Both the position numbers and the translations under genes were made by a program. Positions 7,883 through 17,007 of a DNA stretch of 54,280 bases are shown here, piece after piece; position 1 is the stretch's first letter, and every line of letters starts with the position of its first letter. Origin of the DNA: Candidatus Methanoperedens sp. (GTDB taxonomy: Archaea > Halobacteriota > Methanosarcinia > Methanosarcinales > Methanoperedenaceae); NCBI GenBank assembly GCA_027460585.1, contig JAPZAP010000110.1:1-54280 (forward strand), read 5' to 3'. The notes under the pieces are model-generated. The model saw only the letters and a program-made list of their open reading frames with translations. It did not search any database and had not been told where the DNA came from.

Positions 7883-10225
7883 ATGCAAATAGGTGTATAC
7901 ATCTGCCATTGCGGGTCGAACATAGCAGGGACTATAGACGTTGAAGAAGTCAGGAAACATGCATCTGCCCTGAAAGATGTCGCCATAGCCAGGGATATTG
8001 AATTTGCATGCGGCGATTCGGGACAGGAACAAATCAAAAAAGACATCCTTGAATACAAGATCGACAGGGTAGTTGTTGCAGCATGCTCGCCCCGCCTCCA
8101 TGAAGTCACTTTCAGGCGGGTTCTTGAACAATCGGGCTTGAATAAACATCTCCTTGAAATGGTAAATATCAGGGAACAAGGCTCATGGGTGCATACAAAT
8201 CAGGGAGGTTTGGCAACACAGAAAGCAAAAGAGCTTGTGGCTATGGGTGTGGCAAAAGCAGCGCTACTTTCACCGCTTGAAAAAAAGACGATCCCTGCAA
8301 ATAAGGATGTGCTTGTCATTGGCGCGGGTGTGGCAGGGATTGAAGCAGCACTTAATCTTGCAAATATTGGAATAAAGGTACACCTGGTTGAGAAAGAGCC
8401 CACAATTGGCGGAAAAATGGCGCTTATGAGTGAGGTTTTCCCCACGAATGATTGCTCCATGTGCGTTCTTGCTCCCAAAATGTCAGATGTCCAGAACCAT
8501 CCCAACATCACTCTTTATACGAATTCTGAAATAACAGGAATAAGAGGGCGGGCAGGGAATTACAGGATATCGGGAGAGACAAGACCGCGCTATGTTGACC
8601 CGAAGAAATGCAAAGGTTGCATCGATATCTGTGCAAAGGTCTGCCCCATTGATGTCCCGAACCAGTTCGATTATGGCATAGGCCAGCGAAAATCAATATA
8701 TATCCCATTCGCCCAGGCTGTGCCACAATGTGCATTAATCGATGAGCATTGTGTGGGGTGCGACCTGTGCAGACTTGCATGTCCGGCTGAGGCGGTTGAT
8801 TTTAACCAGAAAGTTGAAGAATTCAAATTCGATGCCGGAGCAATCATTGTTGCGACAGGATACCAGCCTTTCGATGCACGAAGAAAAGAAGAATACGGAT
8901 ATGGACGCTATAAGAATGTTGTAACCAATCTTGAACTTGACAGGATGCTAAATGCTTCAGGTCCAACACATGGAAGGGTTGTATCACCATCAACAGGAGT
9001 AGATATCAAAAGCGCTGCATTTCTCCTTTGTGTAGGTTCACGTGATGATCAGGTGGGAAATCCTTATTGTTCCAAAGTATGCTGCATGGCCTCAATAAAG
9101 AATGCCATGAAGCTTGCGGAAAATTATCCACAGGCCAGGATATCGGTACATTATATAGACATCCGCGCGGCTGGTGAGATGTATGAGGAATATTATAAAC
9201 GTGCCCAGGAGATGGGCGTCTTATTCGTTCGCGGGCGGGTTGCAGAAGTTGAGGAATCGGATGGCAAGACATTAATTAATTATGAAGATACACTAAGTGG
9301 TGAAAAGATCCAGGAGGAATGCGATCTTGTTGTTCTGGCAGTAGGAATGGAAGCAAGCAAAGATTCAGATGCAATAGGGAAGATGTTGAAACTTTCAACC
9401 CGCCCTGATCGCTTTTTCCAGAGCGCCCACCCAAAAATGCGTCCTGTGGAAACGCACTCAAAAGGAGTATTCATAGCAGGATGCGCAGGCGGTCCGAAGG
9501 AGATCCAGGTTTCCATAGAACAGGGAAGCGCAGCGGCTTCAAAAGCAAATGCCCTTCTTCATAAAGGGGAGCTTGAGATAGAACCATATAGCGCGTATGT
9601 TAATCCCGATCTTTGCGACGGATGCATGATATGTGAGTCCGTATGCGATTTTGGACGCATCAAAGTAAAAGACAAGAAAGCATGCGTGGATGAAGTCGCA
9701 TGCAGGGGATGCGGGGCATGTACTGCCAGCTGCCCGAATGGCGCAATCCAGATCAGGAATTTTACGGACGAGCAGATCATTGCCCAAATAAAGGAAGCAA
9801 CGCGTGAGATCAGCGAATTTCCCCTTATTATCAGTTTCCTGTGTCACTGGTGCAGTTATGCGGCAGCTGATCTTGCAGGATCTTTGAGAATACAGTATCC
9901 ATCTAACATGAGCAACATAAGGGTACTGTGCGCTGGCAGGGTCAACCCGTCTTTTATTCTTGAGGCTTTGCGCCGTGGAGCAGACGGCGTGCTAGTTGCC
10001 GGATGCAGGCTTGGTGAATGCCATTACACCATGGGGAACATCTGCGCAATACAGAGGATGAGCGTACTTTCAAAATTACTCGTAGAACTGGGTTTTGATG
10101 AAAGGCGCCTGCGTGTGGAATGGATCGCAGCAAGTGAAGGCGAGAAGTTTGCGGGGATAGTAAAGGACTTCGTTGCCCAGCTAAAAGAAATAGGTCCGGT
10201 AGGCAGCGAGCTCAAGCAGGGATAG
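7883..10225 (+). CDS. hdrA: Heterodisulfide reductase subunit A fused to MvhD-like domain
   Basis: The 780-residue iron-sulfur flavoprotein has an N-terminal cysteine domain (YICHCGSN, residues 7-14), an FAD-binding Rossmann motif VIGAGVAGIEAAL (145-157), the HdrA cysteine loop CSMC (191-194), two ferredoxin-type clusters (C243-C254 and C290-C300), and a C-terminal pair (C578-C588 and C601-C617). Residues about 640-780, with CHWCSYAAADLAG, LCAGRV and GCRLGECHY, are an MvhD domain, which normally brings a [2Fe-2S] cluster as a separate subunit. HdrA bifurcates electrons between ferredoxin and CoM-S-S-CoB. The fusion is known from Methanosarcinales HdrA2-type proteins. No hdrB or hdrC is in the window. 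The polyferredoxin gene follows after one base. Confidence 0.93.
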   Translation: MQIGVYICHCGSNIAGTIDVEEVRKHASALKDVAIARDIEFACGDSGQEQIKKDILEYKIDRVVVAACSPRLHEVTFRRVLEQSGLNKHLLEMVNIREQGSWVHTNQGGLATQKAKELVAMGVAKAALLSPLEKKTIPANKDVLVIGAGVAGIEAALNLANIGIKVHLVEKEPTIGGKMALMSEVFPTNDCSMCVLAPKMSDVQNHPNITLYTNSEITGIRGRAGNYRISGETRPRYVDPKKCKGCIDICAKVCPIDVPNQFDYGIGQRKSIYIPFAQAVPQCALIDEHCVGCDLCRLACPAEAVDFNQKVEEFKFDAGAIIVATGYQPFDARRKEEYGYGRYKNVVTNLELDRMLNASGPTHGRVVSPSTGVDIKSAAFLLCVGSRDDQVGNPYCSKVCCMASIKNAMKLAENYPQARISVHYIDIRAAGEMYEEYYKRAQEMGVLFVRGRVAEVEESDGKTLINYEDTLSGEKIQEECDLVVLAVGMEASKDSDAIGKMLKLSTRPDRFFQSAHPKMRPVETHSKGVFIAGCAGGPKEIQVSIEQGSAAASKANALLHKGELEIEPYSAYVNPDLCDGCMICESVCDFGRIKVKDKKACVDEVACRGCGACTASCPNGAIQIRNFTDEQIIAQIKEATREISEFPLIISFLCHWCSYAAADLAGSLRIQYPSNMSNIRVLCAGRVNPSFILEALRRGADGVLVAGCRLGECHYTMGNICAIQRMSVLSKLLVELGFDERRLRVEWIAASEGEKFAGIVKDFVAQLKEIGPVGSELKQG

Positions 10226-10226
10226 C

Positions 10227-11537
10227 ATGGTAGAAGAGGAACTGGATGTCTCGGTAGAAAGTGAAATTAAGGATACGCATTTTCTTTTCACCCAGAAGAC
10301 AGGAAAATCAAAGAAACTCCTTGATTATGATTACAAGCGCTGCAACGGATGCGGCATCTGCATTGATATCTGCCCTAAGAAAGCCATCGAGCCAGGACCT
10401 CTAATAGAAATAGCCACCGGATTGGATGCACCGCCGGTTATCATAGACCATACAAAATGTTCTTTCTGCGGCATGTGCGCTGCTTTCTGTCCTGTGCGTG
10501 CGGTCAGGATGACCGTGAATGATAAGGATATCCTGGAACTTTCGCAGTTTCCGCATCTTGATTCAAGGGTCGTGTTCAATGATAAGTGTCTCCCCTGCAT
10601 GATATGCATGAAATCGTGCCCCGAAGAAGCAATATCGGTTGATCTGACATTTCCGAAAAAGGAGACGCTTGCGCCGTTTAAAGCGGGTAAGACCGGGGAG
10701 ATCACAGTTGACATGAAAAAATGCACCTTATGCGGCGCCTGCGCGGTGTTGTGTCCTGCTTTTATCCTTGTTGAGAAAAAAGCAAAAGCAGACGACCTGA
10801 TGCCTTTTGATGATCTTGTCGTTGATAAGGCAAAATGCGATTATTGCGGCCTGTGTGTGCCTTTCTGCCCTGAAGATGCCATCACGGTAAAAGGGGACTT
10901 TGACCTTGAAGAAATAAAAAAAATAGCGCCCAAAATAACTGGTACGATCAAAGTGGATGATAACAAATGCACACGCTGCGGATGGTGTGAAGCGGTTTGC
11001 CCGTATGATGCGGCAAAGGTCACAAAACCATTTGAGGGTGAGATCGAGCTATTAGATGAAAAACTCAAAGGGTGTGATCCTGTTGGCTGCCATGGATGTT
11101 TCAATGTCTGCCCATCAAAGGCATGGATAATCCCAAAGGACAAGAAAATAGATGTAGTGAAGGATTTTTGTACCTATTGCGGAGCCTGTGAGAAGGCATG
11201 CCATGTCAAGGCAATAGGTGTAAAACGAAAATCTGCGAAACATACGGATGTTGTGGATTCGGCCTGGGCGAATGACTGGAGAAAGGCAATTGTCGCCCTT
11301 ACCTCGCAGGAAAGGGCGCGCCCGGATGTATCAAGGACGTTGCAGGTTGAAAAAGCGCAAAAGAAAATCGAGCAGGCAATAGTAAAGCCTGTTATCGATC
11401 TCAAGTTCAGGAAACTTGTGGATGAAAGGATCGAAAAATTGTCTTCTGTTCTTGGTAATAAACAGGTTAGGCACGTTTGGGAGAGAAAGGATACACAGAC
11501 AGCTTTGCAGGAAATAAAGAAAAGGATGAAAAAGTGA
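10227..11537 (+). CDS. Polyferredoxin with eight [4Fe-4S] motifs
   Basis: Eight cysteine motifs can be counted between residues 39 and 326: CNGCGICIDICP, CSFCGMCAAFCP, CLPCMICMKSCP, CTLCGACAVLCP, CDYCGLCVPFCP, CTRCGWCEAVCP, an irregular CDPVGCHGCFNVCP and CTYCGACEKACH. The last lacks the proline after the fourth cysteine. The length and eight-cluster layout resemble FwdF/FmdF-type polyferredoxins. It begins one base after hdrA, so the product likely wires electrons to or from the HdrA-MvhD protein, as in methanogen clusters where hdrA and a polyferredoxin gene are paired. The C-terminal 100 residues are charged and helical without cysteines. Confidence 0.9.
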   Translation: MVEEELDVSVESEIKDTHFLFTQKTGKSKKLLDYDYKRCNGCGICIDICPKKAIEPGPLIEIATGLDAPPVIIDHTKCSFCGMCAAFCPVRAVRMTVNDKDILELSQFPHLDSRVVFNDKCLPCMICMKSCPEEAISVDLTFPKKETLAPFKAGKTGEITVDMKKCTLCGACAVLCPAFILVEKKAKADDLMPFDDLVVDKAKCDYCGLCVPFCPEDAITVKGDFDLEEIKKIAPKITGTIKVDDNKCTRCGWCEAVCPYDAAKVTKPFEGEIELLDEKLKGCDPVGCHGCFNVCPSKAWIIPKDKKIDVVKDFCTYCGACEKACHVKAIGVKRKSAKHTDVVDSAWANDWRKAIVALTSQERARPDVSRTLQVEKAQKKIEQAIVKPVIDLKFRKLVDERIEKLSSVLGNKQVRHVWERKDTQTALQEIKKRMKK

Positions 11538-11658
11538 CATATTCTTCATTACCACGCGCCGTCCAGTCGCGCGCGCGAGGGGGCGCCCAATTACAACATA
11601 CGGCGCCAAGCATTCGAATATAAAAGAGCTATTTTTACGCATTAAAAAACTACATGCT

Positions 11659-11672
11659 TATATATATTTAAG
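11659..11672 (+). promoter_or_regulatory. TATA-like box upstream of hsdR
   Basis: The run tatatatatttaag lies about 70-85 bases before the hsdR start. It is the strongest A/T-rich promoter-like word in the 205-bp gap after the polyferredoxin gene. The rest of that gap has a short CG-rich run (gtcgcgcgcgcgagg, near 11564-11580). Confidence 0.4.
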
Positions 11673-11742
11673 GTATATCTATTGCCTTGTCAAAGGTCAA
11701 ATAAATCTTTAGAAATCAGGAAAAAATGCAGTGAGGTAGAAA

Positions 11743-14094
11743 TTGGGATTAAACGAAGCAGATACAAGAGCTAAACTAATTGATCCAACACTCCATAGAC
11801 TTGGTTGGACTGAAGATTTAATCAGAAGAGAGACCACTGCCGGAACTATTGAGATTATTAATGGGAAAACAAAGCGAAAGAAAGGAAGAACGGATTATCT
11901 TTTATGCCTTCCTGTAAAGGAAAGGGAAAATCCGTTATCTATAGGTATATTGGAAGCTAAGAATGAAGGGGAGCATGCAACTCTCGGATTGGGGCAGGCT
12001 AAAGAATATGCAAAAAGTCTTAATGTTCCATTTGTGTTCTCAACGAATGGTCATCTTTTTGTTGCATACGACTCTTTTGGCGAGAAAGTCACCGAAGAGC
12101 TTCCTATAGAAAGCTTCCCTGAACCGGAATTACTAAAAAAGTTATATGAAGAAAGCAGAGGTTTTTCACTTGCTGATGATAATGCTAAACCTCTGTTTGT
12201 TCCATACAGGGGGGGGCAATCTGAAAGGAGATACTATCAGGATGCTGCCATAAGGGCGGCGCTTGAAAAAATTGCAGGAAAGAAAGAAGGCTGGAACAGA
12301 GTCTTGCTTTCTCTGGCGACGGGTTCAGGAAAGACACGAATAGCTGTCCAGCTTTTGTATAAACTGGCTGAGGCAGGACATTTGAGAAGAGCTTTATTTG
12401 TCTGTGATCGAAACGAACTCAGGAAGCAGGGATTTGGGCAAATGTTCTCTGTTTTTGGCGATAATGCGGCGTTTGTTGAGAATAAAGACCCTAAAAAGAA
12501 TGCCAGGATTATTGTTTCAACATACCAGGCGCTGGGTATTGATGAAGATGGTGACATATCATTCTTTTTGCAAAATTATCCCAGGAATTATTTCAGCCAT
12601 ATAATTATTGATGAATGCCACAGGAGCGCATGGGATAAGTGGAGTGTCGTTCTTACAAATAATCCCGATGCTGTGCAGATTGGATTGACGGCGACTCCAA
12701 GGAAAATAACTGGCGAGAAATCCCCTGAAAAGGATAAAGATGAGAAAATCAGCAGGAACAATCTCACGTATTTTGGCGAGCCTGTGTATGAATATCCATA
12801 TTCAAAGGGATGGGAGGACGGTTATCTGGCTGCGTGTGAGATTGTCAAAAGGAGCGCCAGTATAGATGAGCGCCAGTTAACCAGGGAAGAACTGCTGGAA
12901 AAAGGCGTTTATGATTCAAAAACGGGAAAGCCAATGGGCACAGGCGATGTTAAAGATGTTTACAGCAAAGAAGATTTTGATAAGCGACTGATACTTCCCG
13001 ATAGAAGAAAAGCCATGTGTAAGGATTTGTTGGAGCAGTTTGAAAAAACAGGTGGTTTGAGACAGAAGACGATTATTTTTTGTGCGAATGACAAACACGC
13101 TGAAGACGTGGAAATTGAACTGAATAATATGTACAAGGATACAGGGCTGCCAAATTGTGAAAAGTTTGCATTCAAGTGCACGCAAAAAGGAATAGCAAGC
13201 GGTTCTTTAGGAGAGAGCCAGGAAGTTCTGATTGCGAACATGCGTGGAGGAAAGAATTCCCATTTCATAGCAACAACCGTTGATTTGCTGACAACGGGCG
13301 TTGATATCCCCTGCGTCCAGAACATTGTGTTTTTCACTTATGTAAAATCACCGATTCTCTTTTACCAGATGGTCGGGCGCGGTATGAGAATCGATGAAGC
13401 CTTCGGTAAGTTCATGTTCAGGATTTACGATTATACCAATGCGACAAGGTTATTTGGAAAGGAGTTTATTTCAACGCCAAGGACTGAGCCTTCAATATCT
13501 CCCCCAGGAGAAAAAAAGAAGATTGCTAAGGTTCGGGGATATTATGTTGAAATCAGAGACGAAGGGACATTTATTTTGATGAAAGACGAAATAACAGGCA
13601 AAGAGCGACCATACACGATTGAAGAATACAGGCAAAAGCTGGCAGCTTCGCTGCTTAAACAAGTTGAGAACATTGAACTGTTGCGCGAAATGTGGGTTAA
13701 TCCGGAGGAGAGAAAGCACCTGATTTCAGCGCTGCCCGGCGGCGAAAAAGGCGCCTTGCTGCTTCGGGATTTATTGAAGCTGAAAGATTGCGATTTATTT
13801 GACCTGTTCGCTGAAATTGGCTTTGGCGTGCTTGCAAAAACGAGGGGGGAAAGGGTTCTTGCATTTGATTATAAGAATAAAGAATGGTTGATGTCGCTGC
13901 CCGGAGATTCGGCGAATGTTATCAAGGCACTGGCGAGACAATTTGAAGAGAATGGCATCGAGGAGCTTGAAAGTCCAGAAATTTTTGATGTGGTTGAGAT
14001 AAAGAGGGCTGGCGGGATTAAGGCTCTGGCTAAGACTGGTTTTAATCTTGGACATGTGGTATCTGAGGTAAAGATGGGGCTGCTGGCGGCATGA
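11743..14094 (+). CDS. hsdR: Type I restriction endonuclease, R subunit
   Basis: The start is TTG: an in-frame TAG lies two codons upstream, and gaggt (11733-11737) gives a ribosome site 5 bases before it. The 783-residue protein has an N-terminal PD-(D/E)xK nuclease (D51 in GRTDYLL, E71 and K73 in GILEAK), then a superfamily 2 motor: ATGSGKT (192-198), IIIDECHRSAW with DECH at 290-293, GLTATPRK, and QMVGRGMR. It translocates DNA and cuts it when unmodified. It is shorter than the roughly 1000-residue EcoKI type, similar to the compact HsdR/EcoEI group. It overlaps hsdS by 4 bp. Confidence 0.93.
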   Translation: MGLNEADTRAKLIDPTLHRLGWTEDLIRRETTAGTIEIINGKTKRKKGRTDYLLCLPVKERENPLSIGILEAKNEGEHATLGLGQAKEYAKSLNVPFVFSTNGHLFVAYDSFGEKVTEELPIESFPEPELLKKLYEESRGFSLADDNAKPLFVPYRGGQSERRYYQDAAIRAALEKIAGKKEGWNRVLLSLATGSGKTRIAVQLLYKLAEAGHLRRALFVCDRNELRKQGFGQMFSVFGDNAAFVENKDPKKNARIIVSTYQALGIDEDGDISFFLQNYPRNYFSHIIIDECHRSAWDKWSVVLTNNPDAVQIGLTATPRKITGEKSPEKDKDEKISRNNLTYFGEPVYEYPYSKGWEDGYLAACEIVKRSASIDERQLTREELLEKGVYDSKTGKPMGTGDVKDVYSKEDFDKRLILPDRRKAMCKDLLEQFEKTGGLRQKTIIFCANDKHAEDVEIELNNMYKDTGLPNCEKFAFKCTQKGIASGSLGESQEVLIANMRGGKNSHFIATTVDLLTTGVDIPCVQNIVFFTYVKSPILFYQMVGRGMRIDEAFGKFMFRIYDYTNATRLFGKEFISTPRTEPSISPPGEKKKIAKVRGYYVEIRDEGTFILMKDEITGKERPYTIEEYRQKLAASLLKQVENIELLREMWVNPEERKHLISALPGGEKGALLLRDLLKLKDCDLFDLFAEIGFGVLAKTRGERVLAFDYKNKEWLMSLPGDSANVIKALARQFEENGIEELESPEIFDVVEIKRAGGIKALAKTGFNLGHVVSEVKMGLLAA

Positions 14095-15377
14095 AGCAAG
14101 AGATAGTGAGTATCGAGGAGAAAAGATTGCCTAAAACTTGTCAGAATTTAACTTTAGAGCAAATAGTATCAAATCCAAAATCTGATATTAAGCGCGGACC
14201 TTTTGGCAGTTCAATAACAAAAGATATGTTTGTTCCATCTGGATATAAAATATATGAACAGAAAAATGCAATACAAAACAATTTTGAGATTGGTTCATAT
14301 TTTATAGACGAAATAAAATTCGAACAAATGAAAGATTTTGAAGTCAAAGAAGATGATTTAATTATCAGTTGTTCTGGAACTATCGGAAAAGTCGCAATAG
14401 TCCCAAAAAATGCTCACAGAGGAATAATAAATCAAGCATTACTTAAAATAACGTTAGATACAAAAAGGATGCTTCCGACTTATTTTAAATATCTTTTTGA
14501 ATCTGAATTCTTACAAAAAAAATTTGTAGATAATACAATGGGTGGAACAATTAAGAATGTTGCATCTGTCAAGGAATTGAAAAAAATAAGCTTTCCTGTA
14601 CCTTCAATAATAGAACAGCAAAAAATCGTCGATAAACTCAACAATCAAATGGCTCAAATTGAGATGATGAAAAAAGAAGCTGAGAGGCAGTTAGAAGTCA
14701 GTGAAGTTTTATTTGATAGTATCATAAATTCAACAATAAAGTTTTTTGAGCCTGAAAAAAATACCGAATGGAAATTGATTAAGCTTGGAAAAATATGTCA
14801 AATAAATCCCAGAATACAAGAAAAAATAACAAGCTCGGATAATCAAAATACTTCTTTCATACCGATGGAATCTGTAAATGAAGAACTTGGAATAATTGAT
14901 GCTATCAAAATAGTTCCATTTATAAAAGTCAAGAAAGGATATACCTATTTTGAAGAAAATGACATTTTATTTGCAAAAATAACTCCTTGTATGCAAAACA
15001 AAAAGAGTTGTATCGCTAAAAACCTTATCAATGGTTTTGGTTTTGGCACTACAGAATTTCATGTTATGAGATGCCTTAACAATGTTATCCCCGAATGGAT
15101 TTTCTATATAATTAGAAGTCACAAATTTATTGAAGATGCTAAAAAACATTTTACGGGTGCAGTAGGTCAACAAAGGGTATCTAAAGATTTTTTGGAAAAT
15201 TATCCCATATTTATTCCACCAATTTCAGAACAAGAAAACAATGTCAAATTCTTAAATAAAAAATCTAAAGAGAATGAATATATTAAAAAGCAAATTCGCG
15301 TTCAAGTTCACGCAATCAACCAGCTCCCCGCCTCCATCTTGAATGAAGTCTTCGGACAATATCAAATCAATAGCTGA
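14091..15377 (+). CDS. hsdS: Type I restriction-modification specificity subunit
   Basis: The 428 residues show two target-recognition domains, each with the family pattern: DIKRGPFGSSITKDMFVPSG and later ISCSGTIGKVAIVP in the first, ILFAKITPCMQNKKS and FGTTEFHVMR in the second. Each is followed by a conserved helical spacer (PSIIEQQKIVDKLNNQMAQI at about 180-200 and PPISEQENNVKFLNKKSKEN near the end). The protein selects the bipartite DNA site for HsdM and HsdR. The coding sequence is A/T-rich, as target-recognition domains often are. It overlaps hsdR by 4 bp (ATGA). Confidence 0.9.
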   Translation: MKQEIVSIEEKRLPKTCQNLTLEQIVSNPKSDIKRGPFGSSITKDMFVPSGYKIYEQKNAIQNNFEIGSYFIDEIKFEQMKDFEVKEDDLIISCSGTIGKVAIVPKNAHRGIINQALLKITLDTKRMLPTYFKYLFESEFLQKKFVDNTMGGTIKNVASVKELKKISFPVPSIIEQQKIVDKLNNQMAQIEMMKKEAERQLEVSEVLFDSIINSTIKFFEPEKNTEWKLIKLGKICQINPRIQEKITSSDNQNTSFIPMESVNEELGIIDAIKIVPFIKVKKGYTYFEENDILFAKITPCMQNKKSCIAKNLINGFGFGTTEFHVMRCLNNVIPEWIFYIIRSHKFIEDAKKHFTGAVGQQRVSKDFLENYPIFIPPISEQENNVKFLNKKSKENEYIKKQIRVQVHAINQLPASILNEVFGQYQINS

Positions 15378-15470
15378 TGATATTATGAAACGAGATCAAC
15401 AAATGACAGCGCCACTTGAAAAAGAAATAAAAATCATATTGACTTCAATTAAATATGGATACCATGCAGT

Positions 15471-15502
15471 AAATCTGCGTTTATCTGCGTTTATCCGCGG
15501 TT
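15471..15502. repeat. Short CTGCGTTTAT repeat array
   Basis: Three near-identical 10-base units (aaatctgcgt, ttatctgcgt, ttatccgcgg) sit in tandem in the gap after hsdS. The same units, in both orientations, occur near 26589, 44791 and 45368. No gene overlaps them. Here only one array is seen, not a bracketing pair. Confidence 0.75.
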
Positions 15503-15607
15503 CGTTTTTAATCTATCTCCGCTTAATTAAAAAAGAACTTCATCTGATTATTACTTTCACCCTGCTATCCAAACCGTTTTTAACCCGGATAACACAGAGC
15601 TATTAAT

Positions 15608-15760
15608 ATGGATTCAAAAGAAGCACTTGTTGTTTTTGAAGGAAATAAAATAAGAAGAACGTGTCCAGCACCAAGGCAATATTGGCGCAAAATAAAAGAC
15701 AGAGAATTCCAACAACTTGAGTTGTCCCCAATTTGGGTACAACTCTGTAATAGAAGGTGA
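15608..15760 (+). pseudogene. BRO-N / DinD-like remnant (50 codons)
   Basis: An ATG at 15608 opens a 50-codon frame. It begins MDSKEALVVFEGNKIRR, which is the usual start of BRO-N/antirepressor proteins and DinD-like proteins. It then jumps to APRQYWRKIKDREFQQLEL, resembling the later PRKYW...LK segment of the same domain. The intervening strand with the YFSVVDV-type motif is missing, so an internal deletion is likely. It stops at TGA overlapping the GTG start of the Fic gene. It may survive as a translated leader for that gene. The identification is by motif memory; a profile search should confirm it. Confidence 0.55.
15721..15743. promoter_or_regulatory. Imperfect palindrome before the Fic gene
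   Basis: The sequence gttgtccccaatttgggtac followed by aac reads almost the same on both strands (gttgt..ccca..tggg..acaac). It lies 14 bases before the GTG start. The Fic protein ends in a winged helix-turn-helix, so an autoregulatory operator is possible. It overlaps the BRO remnant frame, so it could also be chance. Confidence 0.4.
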
Positions 15761-16803
15761 ATAAAATATTTAACCCGAACTTCAAGTACACTCACAAGAT
15801 AGTCAAAAATCTCGTTGATATAGCCTCAGCCAGAGAAACCATTCTTAACGCCTATCTCGTCCCAAAATGGGAAATCTCACTCAGGAGAGATGCGCTGATA
15901 AGGGCAGCACATGCATCCACAGCAATTGAAGGAAATCCACTAACCTTAGAAGAGGTCAGCCAGCTTGCTCAGGGTAGAAAAGTCACAGCAACAAGAAAAG
16001 CGCAGCAGGAAGTCATTAATTATCTTAAAGTTTTAGAAAATATAGAAAAGTATCAGGAGCAGGAGAAGATAACTGAAAAAACTGTTTTGAAATTACAGAG
16101 GGATATAACAAAAGAAACTTTAGAAAATCCTGAGCATGAGGGAAGATATAGAGAACTTCAGGTATATGTTGGCAACAGGATAACAGGGGAAGTTATTTTT
16201 ATGCCTCCACCCCTTGAAGAAGTGCCGGAGTTAATGAGCGAGTTCATAGAATGGCTCAACTCAAGCGCCTCATCCCAACTCAGCCCTGTACTTGTCGCAG
16301 GCATATCCCATTATGAATTTGTAAGAATCCACCCTTTTATTGATGGTAATGGCAGGACAACAAGGGCGTTAGCTACGCTTATCCTTTCTCTCCGGGAATT
16401 TGACATAAAAAAATTTTTTGCTCTGGACGACTATTACGATAGCGAAAGAACTGCATATTACCGCGCTTTAAAATCAGTTGAACAGAAAACGCTTGATCTT
16501 ACAGACTGGCTCGAATACTTTACAGATGGCGTTCTTCTCTCCATCGCAAAGGTACAAGAGAAGGCACTGCATCTTTCTCTGGAAAAACATAAAAAAGAGT
16601 CAAAAGGACAGATTGCTCTCACGGAAAAGCAAATGAAAATTATGGAAATTATAATTTCAAATGGGCAAATAACAAGCGGTGAAATTCAAAAGATGTTTAA
16701 AATATCACGCCAGGCAGCGCATAAGGAAATTATAAAGCTAATCGAATTAAATCTTATAGAGCAAAAAGGTGCTGGTAAGGCAATACATTATGTCATTAAA
16801 TAG
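15757..16803 (+). CDS. Fic-domain protein with C-terminal winged helix
   Basis: The 348-residue protein has the full Fic motif HPFIDGNGRTTR at residues 192-203, with catalytic histidine 192. An N-terminal inhibitory motif S54-x-x-x-E58-G59-N60 (STAIEGN) marks a self-inhibited class II Fic protein. Residues 285-348 look like a winged helix (MKIMEIIISNGQITSGEI, then SRQAAHKEIIKLIELNLIE). Fic enzymes usually AMPylate proteins. The GTG start at 15757 is set by the aagg ribosome site. It sits between hsdS and hsdM, a location repeatedly seen for Fic or other accessory proteins in type I loci, where its role is unknown. Confidence 0.88.
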   Translation: MNKIFNPNFKYTHKIVKNLVDIASARETILNAYLVPKWEISLRRDALIRAAHASTAIEGNPLTLEEVSQLAQGRKVTATRKAQQEVINYLKVLENIEKYQEQEKITEKTVLKLQRDITKETLENPEHEGRYRELQVYVGNRITGEVIFMPPPLEEVPELMSEFIEWLNSSASSQLSPVLVAGISHYEFVRIHPFIDGNGRTTRALATLILSLREFDIKKFFALDDYYDSERTAYYRALKSVEQKTLDLTDWLEYFTDGVLLSIAKVQEKALHLSLEKHKKESKGQIALTEKQMKIMEIIISNGQITSGEIQKMFKISRQAAHKEIIKLIELNLIEQKGAGKAIHYVIK

Positions 16804-17007
16804 GTTGACGCAAGAGTTGACGGAAAGGTTGACGCAAGATTACTGGAATAGGGTTGAAAACCGAAACGCTGCCGATTACTGGTACATACTTAAAAAACGC
16901 GAAGCTGAGTCAAACGGTATAGAGTTATCGAAATTTTGTAGACGACTTAAATTGTCATTTAACTTGTCATTTAGGTTGTCATTTCAAAATCTTAAAGAGA
17001 TATTAAC

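Noticed and set aside
8508-9847. Several minus-strand frames opposite hdrA
   Set aside because: They are antisense shadows of a well-supported gene and have no domain.
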